From Elymus sibiricus (Eukaryota; Streptophyta; Magnoliopsida; Poales; Poaceae): a stretch of DNA of 64,000 nucleotides. The notes beneath the pieces were generated by a model, which was given only the letters and a program-made list of their open reading frames with translations, was not told the origin of the DNA and did not search any database. Numbering within the stretch: the stretch's first letter is position 1; the number at the start of each line of letters is the position of its first letter. Where the stretch lies: NCBI GenBank assembly GCA_039707655.1, contig CM077667.1, forward strand, positions 158,762,642 through 158,826,641, written 5' to 3'. Positions 34,214-46,066 of this stretch are shown here, piece by piece. Made by a program: the position numbers and the translations under genes.

Positions 34214-35219
34214 CTAGTTCTTCTTCTTGGGGACCCACATCAACTTGATGGGGATCCTTGGAGTTGAAGTAGCACTTGATGAAGTAGAGCTTGTAGTAGC
34301 TTTGGGAACCCACTTGACCATGGCTTGTGATTCTTCTTCAAATGACTCAATCTCCTCTTGAAGCTTGTCTTTGCCCTTGAGCTTGTTGTCTTGTGGTAGA
34401 AGATCATCTTGAGCTTTTGTTCCCTTAGAGAGAGTAGGATCATACTTCTCCTTTTGGGGAACAAACTTCGTCTTGGGGTATTGACCTTCTTCCCATTCAA
34501 CTCCATTGGTATTGAACTTTCATTCATAACCAATACCTTGGTTCTTCTGGAGCCATCCTTGCTTGCGCATAATCTCCTCAAATTGCTTACTTCCGGCAAG
34601 ACTCTTGTAGACACCTTTTTCTATAATTCCTTTCAATAAATCCTTTGATTTCTCAAGTGTAACTTGGCTAAGAGAATCATTAGTGGAATCAATAGAAGTA
34701 CTAGGAACAACATCACATGATTTAGCATTTTTATTGTTGCTACTAGATGAAGAACCTTTCTTGTCTTTGTTACTAGTTTGCTTAGATTTAACTTGTGGCA
34801 CAAATGTGGACAAGAGTAGTCGTTTGGCCAGATAATAAGAACTCTTATTTCGAAAATCTTCATTGATATCTTTAAGAAACTCATGCTCTTGCTCTAAATT
34901 TAGCTTCTCGAAGCGTAGCTTCTCATGAGTTATTAAGAGCTCTCTGTGATCTTCTTGAGTAGATTCATGAGCTAACTTAAGAGTGTTTAGTTCTTTAGTT
35001 AGACACTCAATGTCCTTCTTATGATCATCAAACGACTTGTCTTGACTAGCATGATTATTATCAAGTTCATTTTGACTATCATCACTAGTTTTATCAAAGA
35101 GCAAGTCATCATCTCCTAGTAAGTCATCCTCATCACTATTAAAGTCAATGTATTCGAGGTGTGATACCTTGGGGCCTTTAACCATGAAGCAACTTCCACT
35201 TCCTTCATTTGGTGAATCA
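34214..35219 (-). pseudogene. A2 gag, C-terminal half
   Basis: Continues the gag of 48769-47593 after the insertion of E; deleting E (with one AATAT) leaves the frame open across the joint. It encodes an acidic stretch, a long coiled coil (about 35040-34850: KKDIECLTKELNTLKL, HEKLRFEKLNLEQEHEFL) and a Lys/Ser-rich tail. A stop at 34520-34522 (…GIGYE) precedes the last part, which ends in the WVPKKKN-type terminus at 34214. Gag proteins of this lineage usually carry such a coiled coil after the zinc knuckle. Confidence 0.75.
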
Positions 35220-35540
35220 AATATTGTTAGGGCATATTTCTCCCTTAGTGGTTTTGGTGATTGATGACAATACTTTTGTGGACTAATTGTGTGCATTGAG
35301 CATTTCAGATATTCCATCACTTGGCACAAGACGATTGATGCCCCTCGGAGCTTTTATAAAGACGGTGTTTTTCTTGCGTTTCTTTTTCGGTGGTATTGAG
35401 TCGTAGGAAAACCGTACTATTAAGAGGGGGTCCGCTTTGGAAAGGTATGGGTGGAATCAACACGTACACAACCCCATATGCACCCACATTCCCTTCCGGC
35501 AACTTGGAGATTTTGTCTGGGCAGTCTTCCTGTCACCCAA

Positions 35541-35959
35541 GCGGTAGTACCGCTCGGTACCACGGTAGTACCGCTTATGCGGTAGTACCGCTGTGGTCTA
35601 CCGCAGCTAGTACCGCTTGGGGGATTTCCTTCTGGTATCCTATTTCTTCTTGCGGTAGTAGAGCGGTATTAGTGCGGTAGTACCGCAGTGCGGTACTTCC
35701 GCTTTCTAGTACCGCTTCAGTACCGCTTGCTGAAATTCTTCTGGTATCCTGTTTTCTTCTCGCGGTAGTTGAGCGGTAGTACCGCTCTGCGGTGCGGCTG
35801 CTCCAGTACCGCTCTACTCCCTGGTCTCTGCTGTTCTGCGGCCCATAGCGGTAGTACCGCTTTGTGGGCACGGTAGTACCGCTCAGTGCGGTACTACCGC
35901 TCAGTATTTGGGACTACCGCTCAAGCGGTAGTACCGCTCTCCGGAGCGGTAGTACCGCT
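35541..35959 (+). repeat. Inverted-repeat cluster CGGTA-N-TACCG in the E LTR
   Basis: Ten full copies by eye, nine with core G (GCGGTAGTACCGC type) and one with core C (near 35888), plus half-sites such as 'agtaccgct' and 'ggtacttccgc'. Most have a flanking G...C pair, extending the arms to six or seven bases. LTR2 has the same array at 46383-46801. Confidence 0.88.
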
Positions 35960-35981
35960 TGTGTGTGCGGGCTGAGCATAG

Positions 35982-36018
35982 GTAACGGTTGGATTCTATC
36001 CCCACTATATAAAGTGGG
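35982..36018 (+). promoter_or_regulatory. Putative promoter of E: AACGG motif, TATA box in a small inverted repeat
   Basis: GTAACGGTTGGATT (35982-35995) is followed by TATATAAA (36006-36013), framed by CCCAC and GTGGG (36001-36005, 36014-36018). The 14-base motif is shared with the LTR of family A. In LTR2 the core has become AATGG by one transition at 46828. Confidence 0.6.
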
Positions 36019-36746
36019 TCTTCTTCTCCAACCAGCTTTACCTCTTATCCTCTATCTCCATTGTTGCCCCCAAGCTCCATCTTTGCCCTATCTCTCTCCC
36101 TAGCCAACAAAACTTGTTGATGTTCTAGGGTTTGGAGGAGAGGGCCTCGATCTACACTTCCACCAAGAGATATTTGATTTCCCCCCACTAATCCCTTGCG
36201 GATCTTGTTACTCTTGGGTGTTTGAGCATCCTAGACGGAAGAGGTCACCTCGGAGCCACATTCCATTGTGGTGAAGCTCCGTGGTGGTGTTGGGAGCCTC
36301 CAATTAAGTTGTGGAGATTGCCCCAACCTTGTTTGTAAAGGTTCGGTCGCCGCCTTCAAGGGCACCACTAGTGGAATCACGGCACCTCGCATTGTGTGAG
36401 GGCGTGAGGAGAATACGGTGGCCTTAGTGGCTTCTTGGGGAGCATTGTGCCTCCACAACGCTCCAACGGAGACGTACTTCCTCTCAAAGGGAAGGAACTT
36501 CGGTAACACATCCTCGTCTTCACCGGCTCCACTTGTGGTTATTTCTTACCTTTACATTTTGCTTGCTTTACTTGTTTTGTATCCCTTACTTGCTTGTGTT
36601 GTGATTGTTAGCATCATATAGGTTGCTCACCTAGTTGCATATCTAGACAACCTATTTTGTTGCTAACCCTAATTTATTAAGAAAAGCTAAAAATTGGTAG
36701 TTGCCTATTCACCCCCCCTCTAGTCAACCATATCGATCCTTTCAAT

Positions 36747-36758
36747 TGGTATCAGAGC
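36747..36758 (+). promoter_or_regulatory. E primer-binding site, tRNA-iMet
   Basis: TGGTATCAGAGC, complementary to the 3' end of initiator methionine tRNA, the usual primer of plant Copia elements. It starts two bases after the LTR. Confidence 0.92.
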
Positions 36759-36795
36759 CTCGTCTCTTTATTAAGGGTTTCACCACCCGAAGAGT

Positions 36796-39366
36796 ATGGT
36801 TGACGACGGGGAACGGGTTGAGGAAGTGCCCGAGGCTGTGGAGATGAACACGGTCACCCAAGACGTCTTAAACGAAGCTATGGCTTCACTTAAGACGTCT
36901 ATGACGGCCGAGGTCAAGTCCATGCTTAAAGAACTCCTTGAGGGGTTGAAGTCCACTCCCGATCCGTTGCTTGTGGTTAATCCCACCGCACCGGCATCGG
37001 AGGTCAATTCCGGCAAGGAAGCGGCTAAAGACTCTCAAACATCTTCCCCTCATGGTAAGAATGGGACGGGAACACACGCCTCGGTTCCCCCTCCCCCGGT
37101 CTATGGAGGACCGGTCCCCTCACCTCATATAAACAATCATGGTCCTCCTCCTAAACTTGATTTGACTAACTTCGCTAATTGGGTGTTTCGTATTAAGTCT
37201 CATTTGAATTATAGCTTAACTCAACTTTGGAGAATCATTGAACAAGGCTATTATCCGCATGACCCAAGCAACTTGTCCCCAAGAGAAGAAGTGGACAACC
37301 AACTCAATGCATCCGCCTTGTTCATTCTTCAAGCTGCCATGCCTCCCGAAGAGCTTCCTCATTTGCGCCCATTCACTCTTGCCAAAGATGCATGGGAGCA
37401 TATCAATTCATTGTACAAGGGAAGCTCGAGCATTCAACGCTCCAACTTTGTGGTTATTCTTGATGAGGCCGATGAGTTTGTTATGAATGAAGATGAAGAT
37501 CCTCGTGAGCTTTACCGGAGATTGACTACTCTTGCGGTTTCACTCCGAGATCACGGGAGCAAGGACACGGATGACAATTGGATCAAGCGCAAATTCCTCA
37601 AGGCCATTATGCCTTACAACAAGAGCATGTCCTCCGTGATTCGTCAAAGACCGGACTTCCACACCTTGTCCTCCAGTGATGTGTTGGATGAGTTTATTGC
37701 TATGAACAATTTGAACAAGACCGCCGACAACGCACTTGCTCGTGTTCAACGCTCAAAGAAGCCCAACCTTGCTTTGAAGGCCAAGGTAGTTCATGAAGAG
37801 GAAGAATAAGAAGAATATGAGGATGAAGATTGCCCCGAAGACACCAAATATGCTTACCACGAGCACATGGCTCTTGCGTCAAGACAATTTTGGGGCAACA
37901 AAAGAAACTCCAAGCCCAACTTTTCAAGAAACAAGACTAATGGCTCTAAAGGCAAAGGTCAACGTGTGAGGACTTGCTACAACTGTGGTAATGTGAGTCA
38001 CTTCGTCGCCGATTGCCCGTATGAGAAGAGGGAAGACAATGGAGGGAAGCTTATTCGCAAGGACAAATCCAAGTCATTCCCAAGCAAGAGCAATAACTTC
38101 GCGAAGAAGGTGCCTCAAAAGAGTTTGGTGGTGCAAGAAGAGTACGACTCCGATGATGATGAAGATGCTAGTGGTGAAGGGGTTGCTACGGCCTCCGTTG
38201 CCATCGCCACCTCTCCATCACCAAAGGTGTCCCTCTTCGACTCCCCCAACGAGAACTCCATCACCACCCACAAGTGCCTCATGGCCAAGGCCACTAACAA
38301 GGTAACCTCCAACATCAAAACTAGCATTTCTTCCACTCCTTCCTTGATGAATTGTGTGGAAGAAAGTGAGGAGGCAAAGGTGGAGGAAAATGAGTTTGAC
38401 AAGTTCATGGCCAAGCTCAAAGGTGAGACTAAGAAGCACTTTGTGGCTCTCTTGGAACAATTAGGTGAGGCCAATGATATCATAGAATCTCATGAAGAGA
38501 CCATCTCTAAGTTGGAAGGGCATAGTAGATATTATGCCGATGAGATTGCCGATCTTTCTATTGCTCTTGAGGAAGAGCAAAGTCATAGAGTGGCTCTTGA
38601 GGAGACACACAATCTAGATCTTGCTAAATTAAAGAAAGATCGTGATCATGCTATTGTTCTTGCTCAAGTGCTTAAAACTGAGAAGGCTGAACTTGGGGTT
38701 GGCCATGCTAGACTCGAAGAGGAGTTTGATTTACTTGACAAGGCTCACAAGGCCTTGAAAAGTGCTCATGCTACACTCAAGGAGTCTCATGATCAACTCC
38801 AAGCGAAGCTAACTAAAGAAATTGCTACTTGTCCTCCTTTTGTTTTAATTGATAATGCTCGTGCAACTAACCCTTGTTGTGAGCATGCACATCTTGTTGA
38901 GGAGAATGCCAAGTTGAAAGAGCAAATTGAGAAAGGCCTTGTCTCGTGCATACAAGGTGAGAAAAATCTCAACGAACTTTTGAGCAATCAAAAGGAAGTT
39001 GTGGCAAAGGAGGGACTTGGATTTGCACCCAAGTCTAAGAAGAAGAAGAAGTCAAACAAGAAGAGCAAGACCAAGCTAGCTCTCCCTCTCAAAGATACAT
39101 TTGTGAAAGAGGGAGAGGGTGCTCCTAAGAAGAAGAAGAACGAGGCGGTGGGTGGTAATGTCAATAGGGGCAAGACCACTCATCCCAACAAAGCTGGCGA
39201 TTTTAACCCTTCTTATGTTTTATGCCGTGCTAGTGATGGGCATGTTTATGCCAAATTTGTTGGTTCTTCTTATGAGTACATTGAATGGTTCATTTGGGTT
39301 CCTAAGACCCTTGTTACTAACATGAAAGGACCCATTCAAGAATGGGTACCTAAAACCAAGCATTGA
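36796..39366 (+). pseudogene. E gag, one in-frame stop
   Basis: ATG 36796 to TGA 39364-39366 with a single TAA at 37807-37809, in a Glu-rich stretch; otherwise open for 856 codons. The N-terminal region (about residues 115-310) is the Copia gag domain (FANWVFRIKSHL ... AMPPEELPHL ... WEHINSLYKG). A CCHC zinc knuckle CYNCGNVSHFVADC is at about 37975-38017. A long coiled coil (about 38440-38830) and a Lys-rich tail ending WVPKTKH follow. The FDSPNE motif after the knuckle is shared with the gag of A2. The single stop makes the element defective unless read through. Confidence 0.85.
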
Positions 39367-39373
39367 TCTTATG

Positions 39374-42300
39374 TAGGAGTTTGCTTCAGGTGGGGTGTCA
39401 TGGTTGCTTGATAGTGGAGCGACAAATCATATGACCGGAAGCAAGGACTTGGTGGTGGACGTTCAAGCAAATTCATCTATGCCCACCCATGTCCAATATG
39501 TTGATGCTTCAATGTCAAAGGTATTGGGTCTCGGCAAGGTGGTCATCTCACCGGACTTGTCCATTGAGAAGGTTATGCTTGTTGAGACCCTTGCATACAA
39601 TTTACTTTCCGTTCGTCAACTTGCTATTATGGGCTTTGCAACGTTCTTTGATATTGATACCGTGGCCCTTTTTGGAGCAAGACTCTTAAAGTAGCTTTTG
39701 TTGGGCATGTCGAGAACGGTCTCTATGTGGTTAACTTCTCGGAGCAACCCACTAAGACCGCGACTTGCCTAATGGCAAAAGTTGACGTGGGATGGCTTTG
39801 GCATCGCCGTTTAGCCCACGTCAATATGAGATCTTTGCAAAGTCTCCTCAAAGGGGACCACATCCGAGGACTAACAAATGTTAGTTTTGTCAAAGATCGT
39901 GCTTGCAGTGCTTGTATCGAAGGGAAGTTACATGAGATGGCTCACCGACCCAAGACCATTATCTCTTCGAAGAGGCCCTTGGAGCTCCTTCACATGGATC
40001 TCTTTGGTCCTCCAACGTTTGACAGTCTTGGGGGAAGAAAGTATTGCTTGGTGATTGTGGATGATTATTCAAGATACACTTGGGTATATTTCTTCAAGAG
40101 GAAGAGTGAGACCCAACAAACCGTGATCGACTTTGCAAATGAAGCTCAACGTCAACATGATGCAAAGATATTGATCATTAGAAGCGACAACGGCACCGAG
40201 TTCAAGAACTACACCTTGGATGAGTTTCTTGGTGATGAGGGGATCAAGCATCAATATTCCGCACCTTATACCCCTCAACAAAATGGTGTAGCGGAGAGGA
40301 AGAACCGGACGTTGATGGACGCGACAAGGACCATGATGGCGGAGTTCAAGTCTCCCACAACTTTTGGGCCGAAGCCATCAACACCGCTTGTCATGCATCC
40401 AATCGGCTCTACCTCCGCAAAGGCTTGAACAAGACTCCATATGAAATTCTTACCGGCAACAAGCCCAACCTCACGTACTTCCGGGTGTTCGGTTGTAAGT
40501 GTTTCATTGTCAAGAAAGGTGTTCGCTTGTCTAAATTTGATTCTAGAGCTCAAGAGGGCATATTTGTTGGTTATGCTACAAACTCTCATGCTTACCGTGT
40601 TCTCAACAAGTCCAATGGACTTATTGAGGAGACGTGTAACGTGGAGTTTGACGAGAATAATGGCTCCCAAGTGGAGCAAAGTGGTCTTTGTGATGTAGGT
40701 GATGAAATTCCTCCTCAAGCCATAAGAAGAATGGGTGTGGGCCAAATCCTACCCATTGAGGAACCCCTTGTGGTGGAAGGAGAAGGACAATGTTCTACGC
40801 AAGTGGAACCATCACCGACACAAGACCCACACGCTTCCGAAGAACAAACCGAAGGCCCTCAACCAAGTGATCAAGATCAAGGGCAAGATCAACCTCAAGA
40901 TGATGGTGATGCACCAAATGATGCCCAAGATCAAGATCACAACACCGAGCAAGCTCAAGATCAAGGGCAAGCTCATGATCAAGAGCAAGCTCAAGATGAC
41001 GCTCGAGATGATCCTCCTCAAGTGACTCCGGAGGAGCTATTGGAGCGTCGTGCCGCCAAGATTGCTTCCAAACTCAAGAAAAAAGGACATGTCTTGGAAA
41101 ATGTCTATGGAAGCTTAAAGAAAGGGGTAACCACTCGTAAACAATTATCAAACTTTTGTGAGCATCACGCGTTTGTTTCGTGTGTTGAACCCCAAAAGGT
41201 ACATGAGGCGCTCGAGGACACGGATTGGCTTGAAGCCATGCATGATGAACTCAACAACTTCGAGCGCAACAAAGTGTGGACATTGGTGCCAAGGCCAACG
41301 GAGAATCATAATGTCATTGGAACCAAATGGATCTTCAAGAACAAGCAAGATACGAACGGTGTTGTCACTCGAAACAAGGCAAGATTGGTGGCACAAGGCT
41401 ACTCCCAAGTCGAGGGTATCGACTACGGTGAAACCTTTGCTCCCGTTGCTCGTCTTGAATCTATTCGTATGTTGCTTGCATATGCTTCTCATCATGATTT
41501 TAAGTTGCAACAAATGGATGTGAAGAGTGCATTTCTTAATGGTCCTCTTAATGAGTTGGTGTATGTCAAACAACCCCCGGGGTTCGAGGATCCCAAGTTC
41601 CCCAATCATGTATGCAAGCTCGATAAGGCACTCTATGGCCTTAAACAAGCCCCACGTGCGTGGTATGAGCACCTTACCAAGTTGTTGCAAGACCGTGGGT
41701 TTGAAATTGGGAAAATCGATCCCACTCTTTTTACTAAGAGGGTTAAAGGGGATTTGTTCATATGCCAACTATATGTTGATGATATTATCTTTGGTTCTCC
41801 TAACAAAGCTTTCAATGATGAGTTTGCCGCACTAATGACCGAGAAGTTTGAGATGTCTATGATGGGAGAGTTGAAGTTCTTTCTTGGGTTCGAAGTCAAG
41901 CAAAGAAGAGAAGGAACCTTCATCAACCAAGCAAAATACACCCAAGACATGCTCAAGAGATTCAAGCTAAAAGATGTCAAACCGGCCAAGACTCCAATGC
42001 CTATCAAGTGCCAACTCGACATCGATCCCAATGGTAAAGCGGTGGATCAAAAGGTATATCGTTCCATGATTGGCTCCTTGCTTTACCTTTGTGCATCTAG
42101 ACCGGATATCATGTTGAGTGTGGGAATGTGTGCACGGTTTCAAGCCGCGCCTAAGGAAAGTCACTTTGTGGCGGTCAAGCGAATCTTTCGATATTTGGCT
42201 CATACCCCAAACTTTGGCTTATGGTACCCCAAAGGAGCAAGTTTTGATCTCATGGGATATTCGGACTCAGATTGGGCGGGAGACCGTGTGGATAGGAAGT

Positions 42301-42725
42301 CAACTTCCGGAGGGTGCCAATTCCTTGGTCGCTCTTTGGTGAGTTGGTCTTCGAAGAAGCAAAATTGTGTGTCTCTCTCCACCACCGAGGCTGAGTATGT
42401 AGCTGCCGCAAGTTGTTGTGCACAATTGTTATGGATGAGGCAAACTTTAAAGGATTACGGTGTCAATTGTGACAAAGTGCCTCTTTTCTGTGACAATGAA
42501 AGTGCAATCATGATCTCCTACAATCCGGTGCAACATAGCAAGACGAAGCACATTGAGATTCGTCATCATTTCATCCGGGATCACGTCAAGCGGGGAGAGA
42601 TTGATATTATTCATGTAGGAACTCAAGAGCAACTAGCGGATATTTTCACGAAGCCATTGGATGAAGCAAGATTTCGCGAGTTAAGGCATGAGCTAAATAT
42701 CATCGATTCGAGCAACGTGTCTTGA
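39374..42725 (+). pseudogene. E pol: protease, integrase, reverse transcriptase, RNase H, two frameshifts
   Basis: Pol begins in the +1 frame relative to gag. The protease motif is WLLDSGATNHMTG (about 39401-39440). A frameshift near 39672 leads to the integrase: zinc-binding HHCC region (WHRRLAHVN ... CSACIEGK, about 39797-39927) and DDE core (HMDLFGP, RSDNGTEF, then the Glu in [11 protein letters not shown], about 39991-40314). A second frameshift near 40370 leads to an uninterrupted frame to 42725. It carries a Gln/Asp-rich repeat linker (about 40850-41020), the RT with FKNKQDTNG...[17 protein letters not shown] and the catalytic YVDD (about 41772), then RNase H (SDSDWAGD, about 42260) and the ADIFTKPL terminus. 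The domain order PR-IN-RT-RH identifies Copia. Confidence 0.9.
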
Positions 42726-43217
42726 ATCTCGTCACACCCCACCACATTCATTTTGACTATCTTGTTCTAGATGTAGGCATGGACATAGGGGGAGTGTTGT
42801 TCTCTCAATGAACTCTCCCTCCCCCTATTATGCATAAATTGACCAAATCTTTCACATTAACCATTTTTGATGGTACTTGTGCTTCAAAGATGAGTTTTGG
42901 TATTGGGCCCAAGGTTAAAATCTTCGCGGTGCCAAACCATTCGACTCAAACAAAGGTGGCTTCGGCCACCGACCCTCTCTTTTGGGAGGGTTTGGCTCTC
43001 TTGTGTTTTTTATTGCTTTTTTCTAGTCTTTTTGGTCTTGTTGTGTTTTGGTCCACTCCAAGTTTGCTCTCCGCTTTATTGTCTTTTGAACTTTGGAGTG
43101 TCCATTCCCATTTGCTGGTTTTCGAGTCTCAAACCCAAGCCCTCTCACCTACATACATCTCAGAACTACATAAGCCGTTGTTCCAAATTTGTATCTTGCA
43201 GTTTTTGTTGCGTGCAA
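42726..43217 (+). other. E spacer after pol
   Basis: Non-coding. A purine tract AGGGGGAGTG at about 42787 resembles the element's polypurine tract. The open frame at 42830-43327 has the hydrophobic, codon-random look of a chance ORF. Confidence 0.5.
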
Positions 43218-43927
43218 GCGGTACTACCGCTGGATGGGGACGGTACTACCGTTTCAAACGGTACTACCGCTCCCAGCCAAACGGCACTACCGTTGGGGTG
43301 GGTACTTCCGGCCTCTTGCCGTGCTAAGTGCCCGGGCGGTACTACCGCTTCTAGCGGTACTACCGCCATGTCCCGCGGTACAACCGCTCTGTAGTCTGCG
43401 GGAGGAATAAGTGAACGGGTACAGGAAATTTAAAACTCCCCATACCCATTCGCCCTCTTCCTCCTCACGACTCCTCCCCTCGCAGGCTACTTCAACTGCT
43501 CCGGCCGCCGCCCCCGGCACGCCGGTTCCGTGCCGTCTTCTGCATTTCCGACCGGTGGACTCGATCCCCACCATCTTCTCTCGCTATGGAACCCGATATT
43601 GCCCCCGTTCTTCTCTCCATTGGTTCTAGTTTTTGAATCTTGGACTTAGGGCAATGCATGGCGTTTCTTCGATTTATGTCCAAATCGAGGCTTGAGTAGG
43701 ATGTAGAATGACTACTAGATAGGAGGATAGGAACTGTTTGTCTCGATTTCGAAGGTTTGGATCTCCGGTACTACCGGATCTGACACGGTTGTGCGCCTGT
43801 GCAGACAGCGGTACTACCGCTAGGTCATGGACGGTACTACCGCTTGCGCGGTACTACCGCCCACTGACCAGCGGTACTACCGCTCACCCCCCAGGCGGTA
43901 CTACCGCTGTCAGGCCGGTACTACCGT
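43218..43927 (+). repeat. Inverted-repeat clusters CGGTA-C-TACCG in the ORF2 leader of E
   Basis: Two groups (43218 to about 43375, and 43765-43927), together 12 full copies by eye, all with core C (CGGTACTACCG), the opposite polarity to the LTR copies. They occupy the same place, between pol and ORF2, that the TCGGT-N3-ACCGA clusters take in family A. Confidence 0.85.
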
Positions 43928-44028
43928 TTGAGATCCACCTCTTCTGAATCATTACAACTGGTTCCTCTCCCTCACTCTTATTTCTTGGCTTATGCATTGC
44001 TTTTACACCTGCTTTCCCTCGTGTTTGT

Positions 44029-45528
44029 GTGTCTGGTTCAGGTGGTAGTGGCTCCGGTCCTTATGTGGCTCGTCGCAAGAACCCGAAGCGTGGATGCACT
44101 CAACAGGCCAGCGATGACAGTTCTGCAAGTAAAGAAGAAGAGGCTCAACCAGCACCTGCCAGGCAGTTAATCAAGAAAACCGTTGCTAAGAAGAAGAAGG
44201 AGAAGGCCAAGTCTGTGTCCGAGTTGAATTCCAATGAGTACTTGGCCTACCGTGAGCAAAATCCCTACACTCGACCTCAAGATCCAAGTTTGGTGGGTAG
44301 GCCGTTCTGGAACAAAGATCAGGCATTGGTCTATCATGATGTGATCAAGGGCAAGAAGAACTTGTTTGTTAAGACCAAGTCAGTGAATATTGAACACATG
44401 CAGAATGACCCAGAGTACTTTGGAGAAGCTCTTGCCCTATGTGAGCAGTTTGACATTGTCAAGATCATCACTTTCAACCTTGACTTTGACCCTGAGTTGG
44501 TGGCACAGTTCTACGCCACAGTGTTCTTCGGCACTGATGATGACAGGACCCTCACTTGGATGACACTTGGCAGGCAGATGCAGACCACCTGGAAGACTTT
44601 CATAAACAGTTTGGGCTATGGTGATGATGGTCTGCACAACTCTCTTGGTCTTCGCCCTCACCTGCATCAGTCTCCGGCTCACAAGTCCAAGTTGCTCTGG
44701 TACACCACCATTAGGAAGACTGCCAAGGGAGATGTCAAGGAGCTGAATTCGTTTCTGGACATTATGCATCGCATTTTCAGGCACTCTCTTTTCCCTAGGG
44801 TGGGAAACTTTGACATGGTGCATGGTCATCTGGTTGACATGCTCCTCATGTGCGAGAAGGAGAAGGGTAAGACCACGGTTCTGGATGTGTCACATGTGAT
44901 GTGGACTGAGCTCGGTTCTGCTGTGTATGTCCGGAAGGTACCTATCTATGCCCCTTTGATCTACAAGCTCATTATGGACACTTGGGAGAGGCAGTTCCCT
45001 GGTGAGTTGCTTGAGACCGGCCCTTTGGTCTCTCACGAGGAGATTAAGCTGAGGCAGAAGGAGCGCTGGGGTCCTGCACCGGCTCCTGAGGTTGAGTTTT
45101 CCTTTGCAGCGTCAGATGGGTCAACAGAGCCTGACTATGTGCCAGCCTCTGTGCAGCCCTCATGGGCTGCCAAGCTCAAGAAGAAGATGAAGAAACTGTT
45201 CTGTATCGAGGCACAGGGTCAGTACAAGGCACATGTAGCACAGAAGATGTCTCGCAGTCGAGACAAGGCCATCATGAGGAAGATTGGCCTCAAGGTCACC
45301 AGTGGCTCAGAGGACAGGATCACGTCAGAGGAGAGGTGGATCTCAAGTCACTGCCGCTGGACAGATTCAGATGACTCTACTGGTGCTACTTCTGCACCTC
45401 CACCTGCTCGTGCTACTCGCTCTACCCGTGCTACCTCGTCTGCTGCTGGTGATATTGCTGATGATAACGAGATCCTCGAGGAGACGGATGAGGACGCGAC
45501 CGTGGAGTCTGATGAGGATGCTGAGTAG
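44029..45528 (+). CDS. E ORF2: extra protein downstream of pol, intact frame
   Basis: A continuous frame of about 500 codons to TAG 45526-45528. The first aligned codon is GTG at 44029, where A1 and A2 have ATG (…MSGS), so either the start codon is mutated or translation begins after splicing; a pyrimidine-rich tract ending in CAG lies at 44039-44041. The protein has a basic N-terminus (KKTVAKKKKEKAK), a middle domain shared with A1 ORF2 (QFYATVFFGTDDDRTLTWMTLG), a Lys-rich helix (about 45165-45200) and an acidic C-terminus. No signal peptide or transmembrane helix is evident. In SIRE-type elements this position is called env-like; a function is not established. Confidence 0.75.
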   Translation: MSGSGGSGSGPYVARRKNPKRGCTQQASDDSSASKEEEAQPAPARQLIKKTVAKKKKEKAKSVSELNSNEYLAYREQNPYTRPQDPSLVGRPFWNKDQALVYHDVIKGKKNLFVKTKSVNIEHMQNDPEYFGEALALCEQFDIVKIITFNLDFDPELVAQFYATVFFGTDDDRTLTWMTLGRQMQTTWKTFINSLGYGDDGLHNSLGLRPHLHQSPAHKSKLLWYTTIRKTAKGDVKELNSFLDIMHRIFRHSLFPRVGNFDMVHGHLVDMLLMCEKEKGKTTVLDVSHVMWTELGSAVYVRKVPIYAPLIYKLIMDTWERQFPGELLETGPLVSHEEIKLRQKERWGPAPAPEVEFSFAASDGSTEPDYVPASVQPSWAAKLKKKMKKLFCIEAQGQYKAHVAQKMSRSRDKAIMRKIGLKVTSGSEDRITSEERWISSHCRWTDSDDSTGATSAPPPARATRSTRATSSAAGDIADDNEILEETDEDATVESDEDAE

Positions 45529-46052
45529 TACTACCACCTCGGGTCGCTTTAGTGTCACTCTTTACCTTTTTGGCGTCTTGATGCCAAAGGGGGAGAGAGT
45601 TTAGGACCGGGGATTTGCTTTTGCAGGGTGTTGTCGAGTCACAAGCTCGTGTTTTATTTGCGTTGGTTTTTATGCTTGTGAACTCTTTTATCTTATTTGC
45701 TTTGTGTTGAGACCATGAGACTATGTTCCTGTATGGTGTGAGACATACGCTACCTTATCTATCTTACTATGTCATATTATCTGTGTGTGGAGCTATGGTT
45801 ATTATGTTGCCCTTTATCTTCATGCTCTCTTACACTTGCTTGCAACCATACTTAGTGCTTATATTATGTTTGTTGCAAGTAATGCCTGGTATATAAAATA
45901 TAGGGGGAGTGTTGATCCTAGTGTGTGTGCTTTGCATTCCAAAAGCATACCTAAATAGTGCACACAGCTAGGGGGAGCCCGTCTATATTTTGTAGATGTT
46001 GGGTTTGCTTATTATCTCGTTTTATTAATTCCCGTGTTGTCACCAATTCACC
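45529..46052 (+). other. E 3' non-coding region with purine tracts
   Basis: Contains AAAGGGGGAGAGA (about 45585-45597), TAGGGGGAGTG (about 45902) and TAGGGGGAGCC (about 45970) before the real polypurine tract. The first has an exact counterpart after ORF2 in A1. No ORF. Confidence 0.6.
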
Positions 46053-46065
46053 AAAAAGGGGGAGA
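46053..46065 (+). promoter_or_regulatory. E polypurine tract
   Basis: AAAAAGGGGGAGA, one base before LTR2 (TGTTAGG at 46067). Identical to that of A1 (4546-4558). Confidence 0.9.
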
Positions 46066-46066
46066 T

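Larger units (their letters stand above)
35225..36744 (+). repeat. E 5' LTR (1520 bp)
   Basis: TGTTAGGGC...CCTTTCA. It holds the inverted-repeat cluster (35541-35959), an AACGG motif and TATA box, then a transcribed leader. The right edge is fixed by the primer site two bases further on. Confidence 0.92.

Noticed and set aside
35541..35959. Regularly repeated palindromes suggestive of a CRISPR array
   Set aside because: Units are short, spacing is irregular, the context is a plant LTR and the array is duplicated in the second LTR.
40850..41020. Gln/Asp repeat of E pol as a prion-like or satellite feature
   Set aside because: A low-complexity linker between integrase and RT is common in Copia pol; no further evidence.
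41148..41768. 206-codon minus-strand ORF
   Set aside because: It is the reverse shadow of the reverse-transcriptase frame of E.
42830..43394. 165-codon ORFs after pol of E as an additional protein
   Set aside because: They lie in two overlapping frames over the spacer and palindrome cluster and have no counterpart in family A.
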